A stretch of 64,000 nt of DNA from NCBI GenBank assembly GCA_963838205.1, contig CAWIQF010000001.1, positions 420,349 to 484,348 on the forward strand. The letters are read 5' to 3'. The stretch is from CAIVVT01 sp963838205. Its GTDB lineage: Bacteria; Acidobacteriota; Terriglobia; Bryobacterales; Bryobacteraceae. Positions 1-9,680 of the stretch are shown one piece after another (positions within the stretch are counted from its first letter, which is position 1; each line of letters starts with the position of its first letter). The position numbers and the translations under genes are program-made. The notes beneath the pieces were generated by a model. It ran no database searches. It was not told where the DNA came from and saw only the letters and a list, made by a program, of their open reading frames with translations.

Positions 1-398
1 TGGACGCCGCGCCCGACGTCTTGAACCACAACATCGAGACCGTGCCGCGGCTCTACCGCGAAGTGCGCTTCGGCGCGCGTTATGCGCGTTCTATTGAACT
101 CCTGCGCCGCGCGTCGGAGATGTGCCCCGCGATTCCAACCAAATCCGGCCTCATGCTCGGCCTCGGCGAAAGCTCGGAGGAAGTCCTGGCCGTGTTGCGC
201 GACCTGCGCGCCGCGGGCGTCCGCGTCGTCACCATCGGCCAGTACCTGCGCCCCACGGCCGCCCATCTGCCGGTGCTGCGCTATGTTCCGCCCGAGGAGT
301 TCCTCATGTATCGCGACGCGGGCCTGGCGCTCGGCTTTTCCCACGTCGAATCCGGGCCGCTCGTCCGCAGCAGCTACCACGCCGAGCAAGCGCTCTAG
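1..398 (+). CDS. lipA: Lipoyl synthase, C-terminal part (cut by window start)
   Basis: Open from the first bases in frame 3 to a TAG at 396-398. Lipoyl synthase is a radical SAM enzyme that inserts two sulfurs into octanoyl groups on lipoyl-carrier domains. The visible 130 or so residues contain the family hallmark VLNHNIETV, then PTKSGLMLGLGES and TIGQYLRP, and the usual end with GFSHVESGPLVRSSYHAE. The N-terminal cysteine motifs lie upstream of the window. It is followed 47 bases later by an unrelated MBL-fold gene. The identity is very secure; only the start is missing. Confidence 0.95.
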   Translation, partial: DAAPDVLNHNIETVPRLYREVRFGARYARSIELLRRASEMCPAIPTKSGLMLGLGESSEEVLAVLRDLRAAGVRVVTIGQYLRPTAAHLPVLRYVPPEEFLMYRDAGLALGFSHVESGPLVRSSYHAEQAL

Positions 399-445
399 CG
401 CCCGCACCTCGCCCCGCCCTCGGCTTACACTAACAACTGATCCTC

Positions 446-1387
446 ATGACGCCTGAATTGATCGAGCCCGGCCTGTGGCGCATCCCGCTCGCCATGCCCG
501 TTGGGCCCGCCTTCGTCAACGTCTACCTGCTGCGCGCCGCCGACGGCTGGATTCTGATCGACACCGGCATGGGTTTTCCGCCGGTCTTCGCCGAACTCGC
601 CGCCGCCTTGGCCCACGCCGGCGTCGAGCCCGCGCAACTCCGCCAGATCCTACTGACGCACGTCCACCCCGACCACTCCGGCAACGCACCCCAACTTGCG
701 AGCCTGAGCGGCGCTCCCATCCGCGTGCACCGCGCCGACGTCGATCTGCTCGAGTGGATCCTCCGCCTAGGCGCCGCCGACCGCACCGGGGAAACTCTGC
801 TCGCCGCCGGCGCCGACCCCGGCCGCGTCGCCGAAGTCGTCGCCGCCGCCGCGCGTCTGTTCGGCCTTTTTCCGCCGCTTCCCGGCGCCCTTTTCCTGAA
901 CCATGGCGACTCGTTCCCCACCGCCCTCGGGACCCTGGAAGTGATTCATACTCCCGGTCATTCCCCCGGCCACGTGTGCTTCTATCTGCCCGCGCGCGGT
1001 CTGCTGTTCTCCGGCGACACCGTGCTCCTGGAGATCTTCCCCCACATCGGCTATATCGATGGCCACGATTGCTTTGGAGACTTCCTGCTGGCCCTCGACC
1101 GGCTCCAGGCGCTGCCCGGCGCCCGTGTCCTGCCGGCCCACGGTCAGCCTTTCGAAGATTTGGACGCCTGGTGCCTGCGCACCCGCGCCGAGGCCCTGCG
1201 CCGGCTCGAGCGCGTGCGGTCCCTGGCCGCCGCAGGCCTGAATCCCGCCCAGATCGTCAACCGCATCTGGCAGCGCGACCTGCGCGCCATCGACTACCAG
1301 TTGGCCCTGACCTCGGTTCTCGCCCAACTGGCCTACCGCGACCGCCCGGTCACGGAACAAACCGCCGGCCATTCGCGTCTTCCTTGA
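446..1387 (+). CDS. MBL-fold metallo-hydrolase
   Basis: A 313-residue cytoplasmic protein with the metallo-beta-lactamase fold. The zinc motif THVHPDHSGN is near residue 72, followed by HTPGHSPGHVCFY and FSGDTVL, with a further metal-ligand histidine region at LPAHGQPF near residue 230. A C-terminal helical segment of about 80 residues matches the winged-helix-like tail of LACTB2-type MBL proteins. The substrate cannot be read from sequence; glyoxalase II-like, lactonase-like and RNase-like roles are all possible. The ATG at 446 gives the normal family N-terminus, so it was kept. It may be co-transcribed with the small membrane gene 17 bases downstream. Confidence 0.85.
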   Translation: MTPELIEPGLWRIPLAMPVGPAFVNVYLLRAADGWILIDTGMGFPPVFAELAAALAHAGVEPAQLRQILLTHVHPDHSGNAPQLASLSGAPIRVHRADVDLLEWILRLGAADRTGETLLAAGADPGRVAEVVAAAARLFGLFPPLPGALFLNHGDSFPTALGTLEVIHTPGHSPGHVCFYLPARGLLFSGDTVLLEIFPHIGYIDGHDCFGDFLLALDRLQALPGARVLPAHGQPFEDLDAWCLRTRAEALRRLERVRSLAAAGLNPAQIVNRIWQRDLRAIDYQLALTSVLAQLAYRDRPVTEQTAGHSRLP

Positions 1388-1404
1388 CACGGGAGTTCCC
1401 GACA

Positions 1405-1596
1405 ATGATTTATATCTTGCTTTTCCTGATTCTGGCCGTGCTCTGCTGGCCGCTGGCCCTGATCGCGCTGGTCCTGTGCCCGCTGATCTGGCTGCTGCTG
1501 CTGCCTTTTCGCATCCTCGGCTTGGCCGTCGGCGGCGTTCTCGATATGATCGGCGCGCTCTTTTCCCTGCCCGCCCGCATCCTCCGCGGCATCTGA
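1405..1596 (+). CDS. Small two-span hydrophobic membrane protein
   Basis: A 63-residue protein starting at an ATG preceded by GGGAG at 1391-1395. It is almost wholly hydrophobic: one span at about residues 2-30 and a second Leu/Phe/Gly-rich segment to about residue 57, ending RILRGI. A longer open reading frame runs through this position, but its upstream part only reads the MBL gene in the wrong frame, so the short start is preferred. Function unknown. The position 17 bases after the MBL gene suggests co-transcription. Confidence 0.6.
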   Translation: MIYILLFLILAVLCWPLALIALVLCPLIWLLLLPFRILGLAVGGVLDMIGALFSLPARILRGI

Positions 1597-1734
1597 GGCC
1601 GAGCCGCGCCGCGCCTCCGGGCGCCCCAAATGGGACTTGACGGCTTATGTATCCTTAGGGTGGGAAGCTGTAATCGCCGCGGATCGGCGGGTTTGCTCCC
1701 ACCATCCTCCGTCTAGTAGCCTGAAACCGTCTCT

Positions 1735-4179
1735 ATGTCAAAATCTCTGGTCATCGTCGAATCGCCTGCCAAGGCGAAGACGATCGGCAAATACCTGGGC
1801 AAGAACTTCGTGGTCAAGGCCAGCCTGGGCCACGTCAAGGACCTGCCCAAAAACGATCTCGCGGTCGATGTGGACCGCGACTTCCGCCCCACCTACGTGG
1901 TGATCGAGGGCAAAAAGAAACTGATCGACGAGCTCAAGCGGAGTGCGAAGGACGCCGGCACGATCTACCTCGCGGCCGACCCGGACCGCGAAGGCGAGGC
2001 GATCTGTTACCACCTGCAGGAAGAGCTGCAATCGAAGAAGGCCGGCGGCCCGGAGATCTTCCGGGTCACGTTTAACGAAATCACGTCCAACGCGGTGAAG
2101 CGGGCGTTCGACCACCCGCGGCAGGTGAACACGGCCCTGGTGGACGCGCAGCAGGCGCGGCGCGTGCTGGACCGGCTGGTGGGTTACAAGATCTCCCCGC
2201 TGCTGTGGGACAAGGTCCGGCGCGGATTGTCGGCGGGACGCGTGCAGACCGTGGCGCTCAGGCTGATTGTCGAGCGCGAGCGCGAGATCCGGGCGTTTAT
2301 CAAGCAGGAGTATTGGACGATCGAAGTCCACCTGAACGGCAAGAAGCCACCGGTGCTGAAGGCCAATCTGGCCAAGCGCGACGGCGTGAACGTGGCGATC
2401 GGCGACGAAGCCGCGGCGCAGGCGATCGTGGCGGCCGTGGAGGGCAGCGAGTACCGGGTGCTCGCGGTCACGACGAAGGAGAAGCGGCGTTTCCCGGTGC
2501 CGCCGTTCATCACCTCGACGCTGCAGCAGGAGGCAGCGCGGAAGCTGCGCTTCAGCGTCAAACGCACAATGGGTCTGGCGCAGCGGCTGTACGAGGGCAT
2601 CGAACTGGGCGAGGAAGGCTCGGTCGGCCTGATCAGCTACATGCGAACCGACTCGACGCGCGTCGCGGACGAGGCCCTGCAGGAAGTGCGCGGGCTGATC
2701 GGCGAGCGATTCGGAGACGGATACCTGCCGGCGACGCCGAACGTTTACAAGACCAAGAAGGACGCGCAGGACGCGCACGAAGCGATCCGCCCGACGAGCG
2801 TCTTGCACACGCCGGACGATATCGCCAAGTACCTGAGCGAGGACGAACTGCGGCTGTACCGCATCATCTGGATGCGCTTCGTGGCATCGCAGATGACGCC
2901 GGCGGTGTTCGACCAGACGACGATCGAAGTGACGGCGCACGGCCGCGACGGCGCCGATTATCTGCTGCGCGCGACCGGGTCGGTGCCCAAGTTCGACGGC
3001 TTCCTGGCGGTGTACGAAGAGGGCAAGGACCAGAAGGACGCGGAAGACGATGAGCTGAAGAACCGGCTGCCGCAGGTGAGCGAGGGCGAGGTTCTCAAGT
3101 TCAAGTCGATCAACCCCGAGCAGCACTTCACCGAGCCGCCGCCGCGTTTCACCGAGGCGCTGCTGGTGAAGGAACTGGAGTCGGACGGCGTGGGTCGGCC
3201 CTCGACCTATGCTTCGATCCTGTCGACGATACAGGAGCGCGGCTACGTCAAGAAGGAGGGCGGCAAGTTCGCGCCGACGGACCTGGGCACGATCGTCACC
3301 GATCTGCTGGTGGAGAGTTTCAACGACATCTTCGACGTGACGTACACGGCGAGGATGGAAGACGAACTGGACAGCATCGAGGACGGCAAGATCGGCTGGA
3401 CCGACGCGTTGTCGGAGTTTTACGGGCGCTTCAAGAAAGACCTGGAAGAGGCCGAGCGCTCGATGCGCGACATCAAGCGGACTGAGATCGCCACGGACAA
3501 GAGCTGCGACCGCTGCGGCAAGCCGATGGTGATCAAGTGGGGCAAGCACGGCTTTTTCCTGGCCTGCACCGGGTATCCGGATTGCACCAACACGCGCGAG
3601 ATTTCGCTGGACGCGGACCAGATCGGCGACGGCGAAAACCCGGTCGAAGTGACCGAGCAGGACGCGGAAGAGTATTGCGAAAACTGCGGGCGTCCGATGG
3701 TGCTCAAGAAAGGGCGCTTCGGAACGTTTTACGCCTGCAGCGGCTATCCCGACTGCAAGACCACCAAGCAGATCGGCGGTGCGCAGAAAAAGCCGGACGT
3801 GCTGCTGGAAGAGAAATGTCCCGATTGCGGGCATGCGCTGGCGCTCAAGACGGGACGCTTCGGGGAATTCACGGCGTGCTCGAATTACCCGACGTGCAAG
3901 TATGTGCGTCAAAAGACGACGGGCGTCGCCTGCCCGCTGTGCGGCACGGGCGAAATCATCGAGCGGCGTTCGCGGCGTGGCAAGACGTTTTTCGGATGCA
4001 ACCGCTACCCGGAGTGCGACTTTGTCGCGTGGTCCCGGCCGATCGCCGAGATCTGCCCGCAGTGCGGGTCGAAGTACTTGCTGGAGAAGCGCCTCAAGTC
4101 GGGCCACTTCGCCGAATGCCCGAACAAGGAGTGCAAATACCGCAAGCCGCTGGTCGAGGTCGAAGCGCCAGTCGTCTGA
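1735..4179 (+). CDS. topA: DNA topoisomerase I (type IA)
   Basis: An 814-residue type IA topoisomerase that relaxes negative supercoils. The Toprim domain opens the protein (SLVIVESPAKAKTIGKYLG, then AADPDREGEAI near residue 83). The catalytic tyrosine is Y302 in GLISYMRTDSTRV. The C-terminus carries five Cys4 zinc-ribbon modules between about residues 590 and 805 (for example CDRCGKPM, CENCGRPM, CPDCGHAL, CPLCGTGE, CPQCGSKY), so the DNA-binding tail is complete. Start at ATG 1735, directly before MSKSLVIVESP. In many bacteria topA sits beside dprA; here dprA is 20 kb away. Confidence 0.97.
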   Translation: MSKSLVIVESPAKAKTIGKYLGKNFVVKASLGHVKDLPKNDLAVDVDRDFRPTYVVIEGKKKLIDELKRSAKDAGTIYLAADPDREGEAICYHLQEELQSKKAGGPEIFRVTFNEITSNAVKRAFDHPRQVNTALVDAQQARRVLDRLVGYKISPLLWDKVRRGLSAGRVQTVALRLIVEREREIRAFIKQEYWTIEVHLNGKKPPVLKANLAKRDGVNVAIGDEAAAQAIVAAVEGSEYRVLAVTTKEKRRFPVPPFITSTLQQEAARKLRFSVKRTMGLAQRLYEGIELGEEGSVGLISYMRTDSTRVADEALQEVRGLIGERFGDGYLPATPNVYKTKKDAQDAHEAIRPTSVLHTPDDIAKYLSEDELRLYRIIWMRFVASQMTPAVFDQTTIEVTAHGRDGADYLLRATGSVPKFDGFLAVYEEGKDQKDAEDDELKNRLPQVSEGEVLKFKSINPEQHFTEPPPRFTEALLVKELESDGVGRPSTYASILSTIQERGYVKKEGGKFAPTDLGTIVTDLLVESFNDIFDVTYTARMEDELDSIEDGKIGWTDALSEFYGRFKKDLEEAERSMRDIKRTEIATDKSCDRCGKPMVIKWGKHGFFLACTGYPDCTNTREISLDADQIGDGENPVEVTEQDAEEYCENCGRPMVLKKGRFGTFYACSGYPDCKTTKQIGGAQKKPDVLLEEKCPDCGHALALKTGRFGEFTACSNYPTCKYVRQKTTGVACPLCGTGEIIERRSRRGKTFFGCNRYPECDFVAWSRPIAEICPQCGSKYLLEKRLKSGHFAECPNKECKYRKPLVEVEAPVV

Positions 4180-4300
4180 GCGGACCGCGGCGGTGGTACG
4201 CATGGGCGGGTAGGCCTGTGCCGCGTCTCTTTATCAGGGACGGCATTGCAAAGCAGATCGCTCCAGGCGAGAAGATCGAGTCTGCGAATGGTAGAGCGGC

Positions 4301-5560
4301 TCAGGAAGCGCGCCCGGTCACTTCGCAGATTGCCTCACGCGTCAGCCGCAGTAACTCCGCCACGCTTTGGTCGCGCACGGCGATGATGCGCTTTGGCCCC
4401 AGACCATCCGGGCTCCAACGCTCGAGCATGCGTTCACAGGAGAATCCGCCGAAGATCGACACCAGCGGCACGTCGACGGCGGCCGCGGCATGTTGGCCGG
4501 CAGAATCGTAGCCGACGTAAAGCTGCGATGAAGCGATGAACGCCGCAAAGGACGCGAATGTGCCTTCGTGTAGTGCGATGTCCGCGCCCGCGGGGCCGAA
4601 TCGCGCGACCGCGGCCCGCACACGCCGGTCCTCCTCCGAACCGGGCGCGCCGGTATCGAGCACCACCTGCCACCCCGATTCGACCAGGAAACGCAGGATT
4701 TCTTCTTCGAACGGATCGGGCACGCGCTTGGCTGGGTTTTCCCCGATGCCGAAGCTGACCGTGGCCACGGCTCGGCCCGGCAGGGCGTGATCGTACCGGG
4801 GATGGAACCACGGCTCGGCGCGCTCGACGCCCAGGGTCTCACGCACCCAGCAGCGCGCCAACTCGGGCAGCGTCGCGGCCGTTTCGCCGCCGTAGCCGCG
4901 GCTTTCAAAAAGATGATGCGCGCTGGCCGGGCACACCGGCAGCAGCCCGAGTTGTGTGAGGCGCGAATCGGGATCGAGGAGCAGCACGCCGGGACGGTCC
5001 AGCGCCTCCCGCAGAGCGTCGAATGGCGCCAGCCGGTCGCGTAGCAAACCGGTTCGGCCATACGGCACATCGAGGAACGACCAGCGTGCGCCCGCGCCTT
5101 CAAATAGCTCCCAGGCTTTGCGCGGCCCCGCGAACCACAGCCGCGCCTTGGGGAAGCGTTGCCGCGCGCCGTCCATGAGAATGCTGGTCACGGCGATGTC
5201 GGCGCCCAACGTGACACGCGACAACACGAAGACCTCCGCCGGTTCGAACGCGGGCGGGCGGACGCGGCGCACGGATTCGTAGCGCGCTGTCAGGACTGCG
5301 CCATCGAGGCCCGGCAGAGCCCGCGTGATGACCGGCGCGAACAGGTGCGCGTAGGCCGCGCACAGCGCCGGCTCGAAACGATCGGCCAGCCCTTCGACCA
5401 GCGTTCCGAGCAGCGCCCGGCTGGCGCTGAGCGCGATGGCTTCGTTCGGATCCAAAGCGAGGCCGGCGAGTTGGGCGACGGCCGCCGGGTCGGGCTCGCG
5501 GCCGGCCAGGCAGTCGTCGAGCAACGTGCGCGCGAGTTCAGCGGGCGAGATACTTTCCAA
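4301..5560 (-). CDS. GT9-like (heptosyltransferase-type) glycosyltransferase
   Basis: A 419-residue protein whose C-terminal half fits ADP-heptose:LPS heptosyltransferase (GT9) architecture: a nucleotide-sugar-site-like segment (YVGYDSAGQHAAAAVDVPLV, then SIFGG) and VSFGIGENPAKR earlier. The N-terminal 70 residues are helical and not typical of GT9. GT9 enzymes usually act at the inner membrane in LPS core or glycan assembly; the acceptor here is unknown. Its start overlaps the 3' end of mtnP by 23 bases, so the two are probably translated together. Confidence 0.7.
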   Translation of the reverse strand: MESISPAELARTLLDDCLAGREPDPAAVAQLAGLALDPNEAIALSASRALLGTLVEGLADRFEPALCAAYAHLFAPVITRALPGLDGAVLTARYESVRRVRPPAFEPAEVFVLSRVTLGADIAVTSILMDGARQRFPKARLWFAGPRKAWELFEGAGARWSFLDVPYGRTGLLRDRLAPFDALREALDRPGVLLLDPDSRLTQLGLLPVCPASAHHLFESRGYGGETAATLPELARCWVRETLGVERAEPWFHPRYDHALPGRAVATVSFGIGENPAKRVPDPFEEEILRFLVESGWQVVLDTGAPGSEEDRRVRAAVARFGPAGADIALHEGTFASFAAFIASSQLYVGYDSAGQHAAAAVDVPLVSIFGGFSCERMLERWSPDGLGPKRIIAVRDQSVAELLRLTREAICEVTGRAS

Positions 5561-6404
5561 CCAGCAACTCCAACTTGCGGCGCGTCGCCTCGGGCACGGT
5601 CTTCGGATCGGTGATCAGCGCGTGTGCCAGGGCGTGGCTGCAATCGCACGTGCGCGCCTCCAGCCGCAGGTTGCGCACGGCGCCTCGGACGACCTGCGCG
5701 GCGTTCGCCGCGTTCGCATTCAGATTCTGGATAATATCGGCCACCGTGACCGCGGCGTGTTCGGCGTGCCAGCAATCATAGTCCGTGACCATCGCGACGG
5801 TGGCGTAGCAGATCTCGGCTTCCCGAGCCAACTTGGCTTCCTGCAGGTTCGTCATGCCGATGACGTCCATGCCCCAGCTCCGATACAGGTTCGACTCCGC
5901 CTTGGTCGAGAACGCGGGGCCTTCCATGCATAGGTACGTGCCGCCGAGAGTCGCCTTCACGCCGCTCTCGACGCAGGCGTCGTAGAGCAGCCTGCTGACG
6001 TGCGGACAAACCGGATCGGCGAAGCTGACATGCGCCACCAGGCCTTCGCCGAAAAACGTCGACACACGCCCGCGCGTGCGGTCGACGAACTGATCGGGGA
6101 TCACGAAATCGCGCGGCTTATGCTCTTCCTTCAGGCTGCCGACGGCGCTGAGCGAGAGGATCCATTCGACGCCCAGTTTCTTGAATCCATAAATGTTGGC
6201 GCGGAAGTTCAGCTCGGACGGGCTGATGCGGTGGCCGCGGCCGTGGCGCGCCAGAAAGGCGACGGTCTTGCCTTCGAGTTCGCCGACGACATAGGGGTCG
6301 GACGGCTCGCCGAAGGGCGTTTCGACGCGAACGTCGTGCTGCCCGGTGAAGCCCGGCATCGAATACAGACCGCTGCCGCCGATGATTCCGATTCTGGGGT
6401 TCAA
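5538..6404 (-). CDS. mtnP: S-methyl-5'-thioadenosine phosphorylase
   Basis: A 288-residue enzyme of methionine salvage that phosphorolyses methylthioadenosine to adenine and methylthioribose-1-phosphate. The phosphate-site motif IGIIGGSGLYSM is at the N-terminus, followed by RHGRGHRISPSE, YLCMEGPAFSTKAES and VIGMTNLQEAKLAREAE. The segment TDYDCWH is characteristic of MTA phosphorylase rather than purine nucleoside phosphorylase. Length is normal. It diverges from glcE upstream and overlaps the glycosyltransferase downstream. No other methionine-salvage genes are in the window. Confidence 0.93.
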   Translation of the reverse strand: MNPRIGIIGGSGLYSMPGFTGQHDVRVETPFGEPSDPYVVGELEGKTVAFLARHGRGHRISPSELNFRANIYGFKKLGVEWILSLSAVGSLKEEHKPRDFVIPDQFVDRTRGRVSTFFGEGLVAHVSFADPVCPHVSRLLYDACVESGVKATLGGTYLCMEGPAFSTKAESNLYRSWGMDVIGMTNLQEAKLAREAEICYATVAMVTDYDCWHAEHAAVTVADIIQNLNANAANAAQVVRGAVRNLRLEARTCDCSHALAHALITDPKTVPEATRRKLELLVGKYLAR

Positions 6405-6543
6405 CTCCGCGCACCTCTCTCACGATGAAGTGGACAAACCCTCAGAATAGCGGGCTTGCGGGCCGCGTGGGAGACCTCGCGTGACCCGAATGAGCCGGCG
6501 CATCGGAGATAATGGGTTCGGCCCGATCGTCCCTGTTTTGAAT

Positions 6544-7704
6544 ATGCAACCATTGCGGCCCGAAAGCGCGAAGGAACTCTCGCAAGCCCTGCAGGAGGCC
6601 GCCGCTGCCGATCGCAGCATCGTTCTGCGCGGCGCGGGCAGCAAGGACGCCATGGGCGGGCCCGTGCCAGCCGCGGATGTGGATCTGCGTCTCGACAAGC
6701 TGAGCGGCGTTCTGCAGTACGAACCGTGCGACCTCACCGTCAGCGTCGCGGCCGGCACGCCGTGGCGTGAGTTGAGCGCCATTCTGGCCGCCGAGGGCCA
6801 GATGCTGGCGCTCGATCCACCCTGCGCGGAGAGCGCCACGGTGGGCGGCGTCGTGGCCTCGAATTGCAGCGGCCCGCGCCGGCGTCTTTTCGGCACTGCG
6901 CGCGACATGGTGATCGGCATGACGCTGGCGACACTGGACGGACGCCTGGTTCAGACTGGCGGCATGGTGGTGAAAAACGTGGCCGGTCTGGATACGCAGA
7001 AGGCGCTCATCGGCAGCTTCGGCACTCTGGCCGCGATCGCCGCCGTGAATTTCAGGCTCGCGCCTTTGCCCGAAGCCTCGCGCACTTTTCTGATCGGCTG
7101 CCGGACCGCCGAGGAATGTGCCGCCGCACGAGACCGGATTCTCACGAGCGTCTTGCAGCCCACCGCGCTCGACGTCCTGAACCCCGCCGCGGCGAAGCTG
7201 TGCGGGCTGGATTCCATCGGCTTGCATGACTTTGTGCTGGCCGTTGGCGCCGGAGCGAGCGCGGCCGTGCTGGCCCGCTACGGGCGCGAACTGGCGGGCG
7301 CCCAGGCGCTCGAAGGCCCGCCGGAACAGGCCTTCTGGACAATGATTCGGGAGTTCGCTTGCGTCTGGGTCAACGGCTTTCCGATGCGTGCGGTAGTGCG
7401 CGTCGGCCATCCCATGGGCGCCCTGGCGGAGGTATTGAACACCGCTCCCGGCGCCTGCGTGGCGCGCGCGGGCAACGGCGTTTCCTACCTGGCTTTCGAC
7501 AGCCCGCAGGCGCTCGGCGAATGGATGCTCGCGACCGCCGCCAAGGAGTGGACTCGCGTCGTCGAATGGTCGGGCGACGAAGTACGCGCGACGGTCGAAT
7601 TGTGGCCCGACTGCGGCAACGATTTCAGCGTCATGGAGCGCTTGAAACTGCTGTTCGACCCGCAGCGCCGGTTGAACGCGGGGAGGCTCTATGGCCGCTT
7701 GTGA
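6544..7704 (+). CDS. glcE: Glycolate oxidase FAD-binding subunit GlcE
   Basis: A FAD-binding_4 family protein, about 386 residues from the ATG at 6544. An in-frame GTG at 6481 and ATG at 6490 would add N-terminal residues, but homology starts at about MQPLRPESAKELSQAL. Visible motifs: VLRGAGSK, the FAD-site stretch TVGGVVASNCSGPRRRLFG, and GGMVVKNVAGLD. GlcE joins GlcD and GlcF in the membrane-associated complex that oxidises glycolate to glyoxylate. It overlaps glcF by 14 bases. The catalytic GlcD gene is not adjacent. Confidence 0.88.
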   Translation: MQPLRPESAKELSQALQEAAAADRSIVLRGAGSKDAMGGPVPAADVDLRLDKLSGVLQYEPCDLTVSVAAGTPWRELSAILAAEGQMLALDPPCAESATVGGVVASNCSGPRRRLFGTARDMVIGMTLATLDGRLVQTGGMVVKNVAGLDTQKALIGSFGTLAAIAAVNFRLAPLPEASRTFLIGCRTAEECAAARDRILTSVLQPTALDVLNPAAAKLCGLDSIGLHDFVLAVGAGASAAVLARYGRELAGAQALEGPPEQAFWTMIREFACVWVNGFPMRAVVRVGHPMGALAEVLNTAPGACVARAGNGVSYLAFDSPQALGEWMLATAAKEWTRVVEWSGDEVRATVELWPDCGNDFSVMERLKLLFDPQRRLNAGRLYGRL

Positions 7705-9043
7705 CACGCACGCGCCGTATCCGGCGGTGCTCGTGGGACGTGATAAGGACGCCCCGGCGGCCTTCGATCTCGATAAGTGCATTCACTGCGGGCTGTGCCT
7801 GAACGCCTGCCCGACGTATCGCGAGCTGGGTCTCGAAATGGACTCCCCGCGCGGGCGCGTCTACCAGATGGTGCAAGTCGCCACGGGCCAGATGGAGATG
7901 GGGCCGAGCTACCTCGAGCACCTCGATCTCTGCCTCGCCTGCCGGGCCTGCGAGACCGCCTGCCCGTCGGGCGTGCCCTACGGCCGCATGATCGAGGCGG
8001 CGCGGGCCGAGATCCAGTCCGCCAAGGTGCACGGGAAGATTCCAGAGTCGGCCACGGAGCGCTTCGTCCGCAGCCTCGTCTTCGGCCGCATTCTGCCCTC
8101 GCGCCGCTGGCTCCGAATCATCGTCGGCCTGTTATGGTTTTACGAGGCCAGCGGTCTGCGCGCGTTGGTGCAAGGCAGCGGCGTGTTGAAGGCGTTTGGA
8201 AAACTCGGCCGCATCGAGCCGCTCGCGCCGTCGGCCGAGATGCCGAGTTTCTTCACGCACTACGGGAGTGCCTTCCCGGCCGAAGGCCAGCGCCGCTACC
8301 GCGTGGCGCTGCTCGGCGGCTGCATCGCCAACATCTTCTTCGCACGGCTGCATGAGGCGACGGTGCGCGTGCTCGTAAAGAACGGCTGCGAAGTGCACGT
8401 GCCCGAAAACCAGACCTGCTGCGGCGCGCTGCACGTCCATTCCGGCGAACGCGAGCAGGCCCGGGTGCTCGCGCGGAAGAACATCGACGCGCTCCTGCCC
8501 GGCGACTACGATGCCATCATCAGCAATACCGCCGGCTGCGGCTCCACGTTGAAGGAGTATCACGAGCTGCTGGAACACGACCCCGCTTACGCCGCGAGGG
8601 CGCGGCAGTTCGTGGAACGCATGCGCGACGTGAACGAATTCCTCGCCGCGGCGGGGCTGACCAGAGCGCCGGGGCGGCTGGAGGCGACGGTTACGTATCA
8701 GGACTCGTGCCATCTGCTGCATGGCCAGAAGATCCGTAACGCGCCGCGCCAACTGCTGGCGCAGATCCCGGGAGTGGTGTTGAAAGAGCTGCCCTACTCG
8801 GACATCTGCTGCGGCAGCGCCGGCGTCTACAACGTCGTGCAGGACGAGATGGCCGCGGCGCTCATCGAACGCAAGCTGGGCTACGCCAACTCCACCGGCG
8901 CCACGATTATCGCCACCGCCAACCCGGGCTGCATGTTGCAGCTCCGCGCTGGTGTCGCCCGGCACGGCCATGGCCAGCGCGTCCTGCATGTCATCGAACT
9001 GCTGGACGAAGCCTACGGCCACTCGCCGGCCACGCTGGATTAG
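7691..9043 (+). CDS. glcF: Glycolate oxidase iron-sulfur subunit GlcF
   Basis: A 450-residue iron-sulfur protein. Two ferredoxin-type [4Fe-4S] motifs lie near the N-terminus (CIHCGLCLNACPTY and CLACRACETACPSG), followed by two CCG domains (NQTCCGALHVHSG, and DICCGSAGVYN near the C-terminus), the standard GlcF/HdrD-like layout. It passes electrons from the flavin subunits toward the quinone pool. The start overlaps the end of glcE, which argues for coupled translation. Length and domain order are normal. Confidence 0.92.
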   Translation: MAACDTHAPYPAVLVGRDKDAPAAFDLDKCIHCGLCLNACPTYRELGLEMDSPRGRVYQMVQVATGQMEMGPSYLEHLDLCLACRACETACPSGVPYGRMIEAARAEIQSAKVHGKIPESATERFVRSLVFGRILPSRRWLRIIVGLLWFYEASGLRALVQGSGVLKAFGKLGRIEPLAPSAEMPSFFTHYGSAFPAEGQRRYRVALLGGCIANIFFARLHEATVRVLVKNGCEVHVPENQTCCGALHVHSGEREQARVLARKNIDALLPGDYDAIISNTAGCGSTLKEYHELLEHDPAYAARARQFVERMRDVNEFLAAAGLTRAPGRLEATVTYQDSCHLLHGQKIRNAPRQLLAQIPGVVLKELPYSDICCGSAGVYNVVQDEMAAALIERKLGYANSTGATIIATANPGCMLQLRAGVARHGHGQRVLHVIELLDEAYGHSPATLD

Positions 9044-9132
9044 CCTCAGTTCTTTCCACCGGACTGCGGCTGCGTCCTCGCTGCGCGGATCCAATTCTGA
9101 GTTGTCTCCAGGCCGGGAAGTTACCATGGACA

Positions 9133-9612
9133 ATGAGGGCTCACATGCAAATGGACCACACCACGAGGAAGCGGTTTTACTTCCCCGGCAGCGGCCAGTT
9201 CTCCATCCGCGACCACTTCGCGGTGGGCTTTGAGCCCGTCCACATCGGCTACCTGGGCGAGAATTTCCGCCGCACGTATCTCGACCTGGTCGTCCCACCT
9301 GAGTCCCCGGGCGACTTCTCGACCCGCAATCTGACCGAGCGTCTCAGCGGGCCGCAGATCGTCGAACGTTTCGGTGAGAGTTGCCTGGTGCCATTGCCGG
9401 TCGCCTGGCACCTGCTGCTGCAGCACGCCAGCGGGCAACCCGGCGGGTTGCTGACCAATGGCCAGACCAACATCCTGATCCACCCAGGCGTGGACTACAC
9501 CCTCGGGATCTTCTGGTTCCACGGCGGCTGGAGCATCCGCGCTTATCCGTTCCACTCCGACAAGCAGCGAGCCTGGTTTGCCGGCAACCAGGTGATCGTG
9601 CGCAGCGCCTGA
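9133..9612 (+). CDS. Conserved-looking hypothetical protein
   Basis: A 159-residue soluble protein I do not recognise. It has no signal peptide or membrane span and is rich in aromatic residues and histidine (RKRFYFPGSGQFSIRDHF, HPGVDYTLGIFWFHGG). Codon use matches neighbours and the product is not low-complexity, so it looks real. A second in-frame ATG lies three codons in (HMQMDHTT). It follows glcF by 89 bases on the same strand and ends just before a repeat cluster. No function is proposed. Confidence 0.6.
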   Translation: MRAHMQMDHTTRKRFYFPGSGQFSIRDHFAVGFEPVHIGYLGENFRRTYLDLVVPPESPGDFSTRNLTERLSGPQIVERFGESCLVPLPVAWHLLLQHASGQPGGLLTNGQTNILIHPGVDYTLGIFWFHGGWSIRAYPFHSDKQRAWFAGNQVIVRSA

Positions 9613-9680
9613 AACGCGCCGCTTCGACCGGTGGGCGCGAGATTTCATCTACTAGGCTAGTGGCGCGGAGACGGCATGAG

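Noticed and set aside
1738..4203. 821-residue open frame antisense to topA
   Set aside because: It mirrors the topA reading frame in GC-rich DNA; composition is Arg/Leu/His-rich with no domain sense, while topA is complete.
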